DNA of 10,802 nt from Candidatus Hermodarchaeota archaeon. Lineage in GTDB: Archaea; Asgardarchaeota; Hermodarchaeia; Hermodarchaeales; Hermodarchaeaceae. Both the position numbers and the translations under genes were made by a program. Below are positions 7,484 through 10,802 of the stretch, piece by piece. Every line of letters begins with the position of its first letter. Position 1 is the stretch's first letter. The stretch covers positions 1 through 10,802 of the forward strand of contig JAEOSV010000070.1 of the NCBI GenBank assembly GCA_016840185.1, written 5' to 3'. The notes beneath the pieces were generated by a model. The model saw only the letters and a list, made by a program, of their open reading frames with translations, had not been told where the DNA came from and did not search any database.

Positions 7484-8401
7484 ATGAGGGACGAGCAACC
7501 ACCCAGTAAGCCAGCGGATGTAGTTGCCTGGGCCAAGCGATGGCAACCTAAATGGCAAACCCACATTACCTTCCCAGAAAACGCGTTTTTTGTCAGTTTA
7601 TATGATTTCGTGAACCGCACAGATGACCTTGATGTCACAATCATTACGGGAGAACATCGGTTATTGCTTCGATTCGAACATGCCTATGACCCTGAGGGAT
7701 TCCATTACTCAATGAGCCTGCCTGATATCGAGGCCACATTTGAAATTGTGCCCTTCAAACCTGATTATGGAGTGCTGAAGAAACGAAGCTTTTCGAATCG
7801 TGCAAAAGAGTTTGATCGATTTGCTCAGAATGAATTGCTTCGGATGCCAACCGCTCAACAAGGACGACAAATTCGTGAACTCGTCGAAGTTATGAAACTA
7901 CTTGATTTCGCCCCAGAAGTCATTCAAATCACTAAGGAGACTCTCTTCGGGAATCCAGATCCCTCGAAGTATCGCTACCTCAACAATCCTGTGTCCTTTC
8001 TAAATCTCCAGAATGGCTGGATTGTCGTTCCAGATTCCTCTTTGAAAATCAAACTCAATCTCGGTGTTGAGTATGAACACGTCTTCCGGCTTTCCTACAG
8101 ATTTGATGCTAAGGAAGGACCCGTCGTCGAGAACTATCAAAAATACGAATCCGCCCTCCAACACTTATCAACCCAAACCATCCGCCGCGTTTTTTCCAAT
8201 CTCGGAACCTACACCTCAATCATCCATAACCCCTTTTTCAGTGATATCAGCCAACGATTCCCCGTTCGCTATGTCGCATTGAACAATGGGCTTCTTGTAG
8301 CCTCTCTGGGTGAAGGGTCTACCTGGGAAAAAGGCACCTTCGAATTCTACAAACCCACCGAAAAAAAAGAACGATTATTTGGACTCCTTGAAACCGAGTA
8401 G
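7484..8401 (+). CDS. Conserved-looking hypothetical protein, 305 aa
   Basis: I do not recognise this protein. It is 305 residues long with no signal peptide, no membrane segment and no cysteine, so it is most likely cytosolic. It appears mixed alpha/beta. A strand-rich N-terminal part (about 25-95, including DVTIITGEHRLLLRFEHAY) is followed by a charged helical segment (100-150, AKEFDRFAQNELLR and REL-VEVMKLLDFAPEV). A second strand-rich part follows (175-215), then a helix (219-240) and a C-terminal strand region. The ATG at 7484 is preceded by AGGT with an eight-base spacing, a modest ribosome site. It is divergent from the ABC export operon across about 200 bases and could share its control region, which is the only functional hint. 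The stop is 30 bases from the convergent cupin gene. It could be a regulator or an unrelated neighbour; no DNA-binding motif is evident. Confidence 0.75.
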   Translation: MRDEQPPSKPADVVAWAKRWQPKWQTHITFPENAFFVSLYDFVNRTDDLDVTIITGEHRLLLRFEHAYDPEGFHYSMSLPDIEATFEIVPFKPDYGVLKKRSFSNRAKEFDRFAQNELLRMPTAQQGRQIRELVEVMKLLDFAPEVIQITKETLFGNPDPSKYRYLNNPVSFLNLQNGWIVVPDSSLKIKLNLGVEYEHVFRLSYRFDAKEGPVVENYQKYESALQHLSTQTIRRVFSNLGTYTSIIHNPFFSDISQRFPVRYVALNNGLLVASLGEGSTWEKGTFEFYKPTEKKERLFGLLETE

Positions 8402-8431
8402 CAGACACATTGGTTCTGCATCTTCGTGGGA

Positions 8432-8794
8432 TTATTCTTCGCTCGAACGCTGGTACTTATCTTCAATTCTGATGATGTCGCCCCACATTTGTGTACTGAC
8501 TTCAAGAATGAGTGTATCTTCGAGGGGATGAAACTGATGATGCATGCCCGGAGGAATGTGGACCGTTTGGCCTGTCGTGAACACCTCGTCCTTTTCACCA
8601 TAAATCAATCGAATACGTCCAGATATGATGTAGAAGATTTCATCTTTCTTTTCGTGATAATGAAGCGAGCTTGCTTTGCCTTGAAAGAAAAAAAGTTCCT
8701 TGAGGTTTAGTTCACGAAATTTGCCAACGGGTCGTTCATATCCCCACGGTTTTTCCTTCTTTTCACCGAGGGGAACATCACTCGGTTTCCCCAT
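8432..8794 (-). CDS. Single-domain cupin, ManC/phosphomannose isomerase C-terminal-like
   Basis: This is a 120-residue single cupin barrel with both cupin motifs intact. Motif 1 is G-x5-H-x-H-x4-E-x6-G, seen as LHYHEKKDEIFYIISG with His45, His47 and Glu52. Motif 2 is G-x5-P-x-G-x2-H, seen as TVHIPPGMHHQFHP with His86. These four residues should bind one divalent metal. The N-terminal KPWGYE and the C-terminal GDIIRIEDKYQR match the conserved ends of the cupin domain in mannose-1-phosphate guanylyltransferase/phosphomannose isomerase enzymes (RPWG near the start, DIVRxEDxYGR at the end). This suggests binding or isomerisation of a sugar or sugar phosphate; the exact reaction cannot be read. 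I chose ATG 8794. TTG codons at 8848 and 8860 would overlap or abut the upstream gene. It lies 37 bases after the four-cysteine gene, probably in the same transcript. Confidence 0.85.
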   Translation of the reverse strand: MGKPSDVPLGEKKEKPWGYERPVGKFRELNLKELFFFQGKASSLHYHEKKDEIFYIISGRIRLIYGEKDEVFTTGQTVHIPPGMHHQFHPLEDTLILEVSTQMWGDIIRIEDKYQRSSEE

Positions 8795-8831
8795 ACCCTG
8801 TGTTCGCTCCAAAAAAATTCGTAGCTGTGTG

Positions 8832-9254
8832 TCACATTCCCTCGTCAATGATACGATCAATTATTTTCTGTAATTTCTCGTCGCCTTTGATGCGTTCAGG
8901 TCTCCACGTTCGTCCTTCATGGATGCGTTCGGGTTCGTTCAGAATCTCTGCCATCACAGCTTCAAGGGATTTTGCAGCCCTTGCATCTAACCTGGCGCAT
9001 TGACCAAAATAGTCACAATTCTTCACGGTGCAGACGCTTCCCACGTCTAACCGATACACTCCTGGCTGTAAGGGGATTGCCTTTACTTGAAGCGGGCAAG
9101 TGGTCGTCTCATCAGAGTAAACTCGAACCCCGTTTTCTTGATCAATCACTTTCATTCGGGATCCTATTATTCGCTGAGCACCTTGCTGAATCTCATCAAG
9201 AGTAGCAACGACAACTAAATCGCCGAATTCTCCTTTCTCTGGTTTCTTTGTCAT
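8832..9254 (-). CDS. Small four-cysteine protein of unknown function
   Basis: This 140-residue soluble protein is not recognised. An N-terminal part (about 10-50) contains VVVATLDEIQQGAQRIIG, a strand followed by a helix. A central region has four cysteines, Cys53, Cys75, Cys80 and Cys86, spaced C-x21-C-x4-C-x5-C within TTTCPLQ and VCTVKNCDYFGQC. The C-terminal third is helical and charged. All of its cysteines fall within 34 residues, so an iron-sulfur cluster, a zinc site or structural disulfides are possible; the spacing matches no motif I can name. I chose ATG 9254; a GTG at 9266 would add four residues. It is the first gene of a two-gene unit with the cupin, preceded by a TATA-like box at 9328-9319, about 65 bases upstream. 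Confidence 0.78.
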   Translation of the reverse strand: MTKKPEKGEFGDLVVVATLDEIQQGAQRIIGSRMKVIDQENGVRVYSDETTTCPLQVKAIPLQPGVYRLDVGSVCTVKNCDYFGQCARLDARAAKSLEAVMAEILNEPERIHEGRTWRPERIKGDEKLQKIIDRIIDEGM

Positions 9255-9318
9255 CCCGTGTCGCACCCACGTTAAACGGTTGCTAGCCGTACTAGTAGTA
9301 TTCTCCTAAGTAGCATCG

Positions 9319-9328
9319 CCTTATATGC
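9319..9328 (-). promoter_or_regulatory. TATA-like promoter of the four-cysteine/cupin unit
   Basis: The minus strand reads GCATATAAGG, with a purine-leaning GTAAAT just upstream as a possible BRE. Initiation about 25 bases downstream would leave a leader of roughly 40 bases before ATG 9254. The box lies in the 104-base gap between this unit and the small membrane protein gene, so the two are likely to be separately transcribed. Confidence 0.45.
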
Positions 9329-9358
9329 ATTTACGTCCCCTCATAAGGCAGTTTGACC

Positions 9359-9556
9359 CTAGTTGCCAAGATACAATAGCAGACAGAGCAGGAACATCAT
9401 GGCCGCAAAGAGAACGATAACAACAGCCAGCTCAATTGAAAACAAGGTTCCGAGTGGCGTTCCAATAATGAGAACCGGGTAAATGAGTAAAGTGATAATT
9501 ACAATGAGAAACACGATGCCAATTAACCATCCACGGCGCCGACGACTAAACAGCAT
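9359..9556 (-). CDS. Small two-helix membrane protein, 65 aa
   Basis: This is a 65-residue, very hydrophobic protein. MLFSRRRRGW is a positively charged cytoplasmic start. Two membrane helices follow, about residues 10-32 and 38-62, separated by a short GTPLGT turn, so both ends should face the cytoplasm. The single cysteine sits in the second helix. There is no recognisable family motif and the role is unknown. Small proteins like this may be accessory subunits of transporters or membrane stress proteins, but nothing here proves it. It is credible as a gene because AGGTGA lies exactly eight bases before the ATG and the composition is coherent as membrane protein. It is divergent from the transporter at 9733. 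Confidence 0.68.
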   Translation of the reverse strand: MLFSRRRRGWLIGIVFLIVIITLLIYPVLIIGTPLGTLFSIELAVVIVLFAAMMFLLCLLLYLGN

Positions 9557-9564
9557 TATTCAAT

Positions 9565-9570
9565 TCACCT
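9565..9570 (-). promoter_or_regulatory. Shine-Dalgarno site of the 65-aa membrane protein
   Basis: The minus strand reads AGGTGA, eight bases before the ATG at 9556. It is the main evidence that this short frame is translated. Confidence 0.6.
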
Positions 9571-9604
9571 ATGACAGGTTCAGCGTCACAGTTTTTGACC
9601 TTTT

Positions 9605-9614
9605 CCTATAAGCC
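9605..9614 (-). promoter_or_regulatory. Possible TATA box of the 65-aa membrane protein
   Basis: The minus strand reads GGCTTATAGG about 50 bases before the ATG. Initiation about 25 bases downstream would give a leader carrying the AGGTGA site. The TATA match is moderate. Confidence 0.3.
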
Positions 9615-9719
9615 TTTCGTCAGTGTCAAAATTCAACTGACTAATAAATTGGGTCAACGAACACAATTCATCAGGAAGCCTTATGTGATGTACAGCTTGA
9701 AGAGACTAACTAGGAAATC

Positions 9720-9724
9720 AGGTG
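9720..9724 (+). promoter_or_regulatory. Shine-Dalgarno site deciding the GTG start of the DMT transporter
   Basis: AGGTG sits eight bases before the GTG at 9733. No ATG in this frame lies near the start of the first membrane helix, so this site supports the GTG. Confidence 0.55.
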
Positions 9725-9732
9725 TGTGAAAC

Positions 9733-10755
9733 GTGTTCCTTTCGGTAATCTCGATTGCGGCAATTCTCACACTCCTTAGTGGTATCCTATCTGGAATCGG
9801 ACATTCAATCCAAAGATACGGTCTAGACAAACTACCTGAACTGACACCTCGGGCCTTCTATCAACGGCATTTTCATCTGTTTTTCGCACTCTTTACCACT
9901 CCCATATGGTTCTTTGGTGCAATTCTATCCGTGTCTGGCGCCCTGATGCGCTGGCAAGCTTTTTCCATGGGTGATGTTAGCTTTCTCAAACCGCTGACCA
10001 ATATCAATATCCTCATCGTAATCATCGTTGGAGTACTCTTCTTGGGGGAGATAATCCGTCGATTCGAATGGGTGGGAATTTCTGCACTGCTCATTGGTGT
10101 ATTTATTCTAAGCTTATTTGCTCAAGAACGCTTCATTGATTCTTACAACATCTATTGGTATGTGATTTCAACGGTCATCTGTTTCGCACTCGTCATTACG
10201 TTCGCATTAATTGGATCACAGATGAATCGAACCACCCGTGATAAAGAACTCATGTTTGCGATTAGTTCCGGAATTCTTTATGGAATCGCCACTATATACC
10301 TGAAGGCCATGACCATTGAAGTCATCCAGGTATTGGGTTACTTCAGTGTTCTCGACCCCCTCTCGCTCCTTATTCTTGTAACACGACCCTCATTTTGGCT
10401 TTACGTGTCAAGTTCGGTCATTGCCTATTTTCTCCTCCAATGTGCCTATTCCCGGCGCCGAGTATCCGTTGCCTTCCCCGTGAACAATTCCCTCTCCACC
10501 TTGGTTCCCATCATCATTGCCGTCTTAGTCTTTGGAGACTCCCTCCTCATCCTCATTAGTGGAATGATCCTCTTTCCCCTCTCGTATTTACCCCTCTTCG
10601 GGATCATAACTAGCCTCATTGGCATCTTCTTCCTTCGACGATTCCAAGGACAACCCGCTCCTGCGGCTCTTGACACCAAACCTCTAGAAAGCACGCCAAC
10701 GGAGGAAAACATTAAAGGACTTTCAGAGCGAGCCCAATACCTGCTGGGTTCCTAG
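9733..10755 (+). CDS. DMT-superfamily (EamA/NIPA-like) membrane transporter
   Basis: This is a 340-residue polytopic membrane protein with about nine or ten helices and almost no soluble domain, the usual size of drug/metabolite transporter superfamily members. The first helix (about 3-23, ending LSGILSGIGHSIQRYG) resembles the opening helix of NIPA-type proteins. The two halves show the DMT repeat pattern. In the first half, KPLTNINILIVIIVGVLFLGE leads to helix 110-130; in the second, FPVNNSLSTLVPIIIAVLVFGD leads to helices 270-302. A hydrophilic tail of about 38 residues (303-340) is cytoplasmic. The substrate is not readable: NIPA relatives move magnesium, while EamA relatives export amino acids or metabolites. 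The GTG start is supported by AGGTG eight bases upstream. It is divergent from the 65-residue membrane protein and 25 bases upstream of another possible gene. Confidence 0.82.
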   Translation: MFLSVISIAAILTLLSGILSGIGHSIQRYGLDKLPELTPRAFYQRHFHLFFALFTTPIWFFGAILSVSGALMRWQAFSMGDVSFLKPLTNINILIVIIVGVLFLGEIIRRFEWVGISALLIGVFILSLFAQERFIDSYNIYWYVISTVICFALVITFALIGSQMNRTTRDKELMFAISSGILYGIATIYLKAMTIEVIQVLGYFSVLDPLSLLILVTRPSFWLYVSSSVIAYFLLQCAYSRRRVSVAFPVNNSLSTLVPIIIAVLVFGDSLLILISGMILFPLSYLPLFGIITSLIGIFFLRRFQGQPAPAALDTKPLESTPTEENIKGLSERAQYLLGS

Positions 10756-10780
10756 CAAAGAAAAACACGGGTGAAGCTCC

Positions 10781-10802
10781 ATGGATCGGTTTCTCGCCCA
10801 AC
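10781..10802 (+). CDS. Start of a further gene, 7 codons visible
   Basis: The ATG at 10781 begins MDRFLAQ and runs off the window. GGGTGA lies at 10769-10774, six bases before it, a good ribosome-site spacing. The start is 25 bases after the transporter stop on the same strand, so the two may be cotranscribed. Nothing can be said about the product. Confidence 0.45.

Noticed and set aside
7500..8130. Possible internal duplication in the 305-aa protein (LLLRFEHAYDPEG versus FRLSYRFDAKEG)
   Set aside because: The similarity is limited to a short strand-rich segment and cannot be extended on either side.
8401..8419. GCAGA...TCTGC hairpin between the convergent 305-aa and cupin genes as a terminator
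   Set aside because: The five-pair stem has a nine-base loop and no T-run follows on either strand, so it is not convincing.
8795..8860. A longer cupin starting at TTG 8860, overlapping the four-cysteine gene
   Set aside because: It starts on TTG and adds 22 residues before the conserved KPWGYE region that the cupin does not need. ATG 8794 is more economical, although the coupling possibility cannot be fully excluded.

Overview
The window looks archaeal, and an Asgard-type archaeon is a reasonable but unproven guess. The supports are Shine-Dalgarno-like sites followed by ATG or GTG starts, TATA-like boxes upstream of genes, a very large secreted protein packed with N-glycosylation sequons, and family choices such as an S8/GIFT-like membrane protein beside an ABC-2 exporter. 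Composition is moderate in GC. I see no rRNA, tRNA, CRISPR array, insertion sequence or integrase.

Region 1 (1-7282, minus strand) is one tightly packed operon. It is read from an ABC-2 type permease (7282-6161), through an ABC ATPase with an unusual duplicated N-terminal domain (6148-4493), to a 1463-residue membrane-anchored subtilisin-like protein (4486-95), to the first 32 codons of what looks like a second ABC ATPase (98-1, cut by the window edge). The gaps are 12 and 6 bases, followed by a 4-base ATGA overlap. The subtilisin-like protein keeps the catalytic Asp and His. The serine nucleophile and the oxyanion asparagine both appear substituted, so it is probably a pseudoprotease. It also carries, near its C-terminus, a domain resembling the GldG/ABC-auxiliary and IFT52 (GIFT) fold. 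My reading is that it is the extracytoplasmic sensing or substrate-handling subunit of an ABC exporter. This is the most interesting system in the window. A 9-bp perfect inverted repeat with a 3-base loop sits directly before the permease start and may control the operon.

Region 2 (7484-8401, plus strand) is a divergently transcribed, cysteine-free, 305-residue protein that I do not recognise.

Region 3 (8432-9254, minus strand) is a two-gene unit. The first gene encodes a small four-cysteine protein of unknown function. The second encodes a single-domain cupin with a complete metal site that resembles the C-terminal domain of ManC/phosphomannose isomerase enzymes. A good TATA-like box lies upstream.

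Region 4 (9359-10802) holds a 65-residue two-helix membrane protein (minus strand) and a divergent DMT-superfamily (EamA/NIPA-like) transporter (plus strand). The first seven codons of another plus-strand gene run off the window end. No gene-free stretch exceeds 300 bases. The longest is about 200 bases, between the permease and the 305-residue gene.
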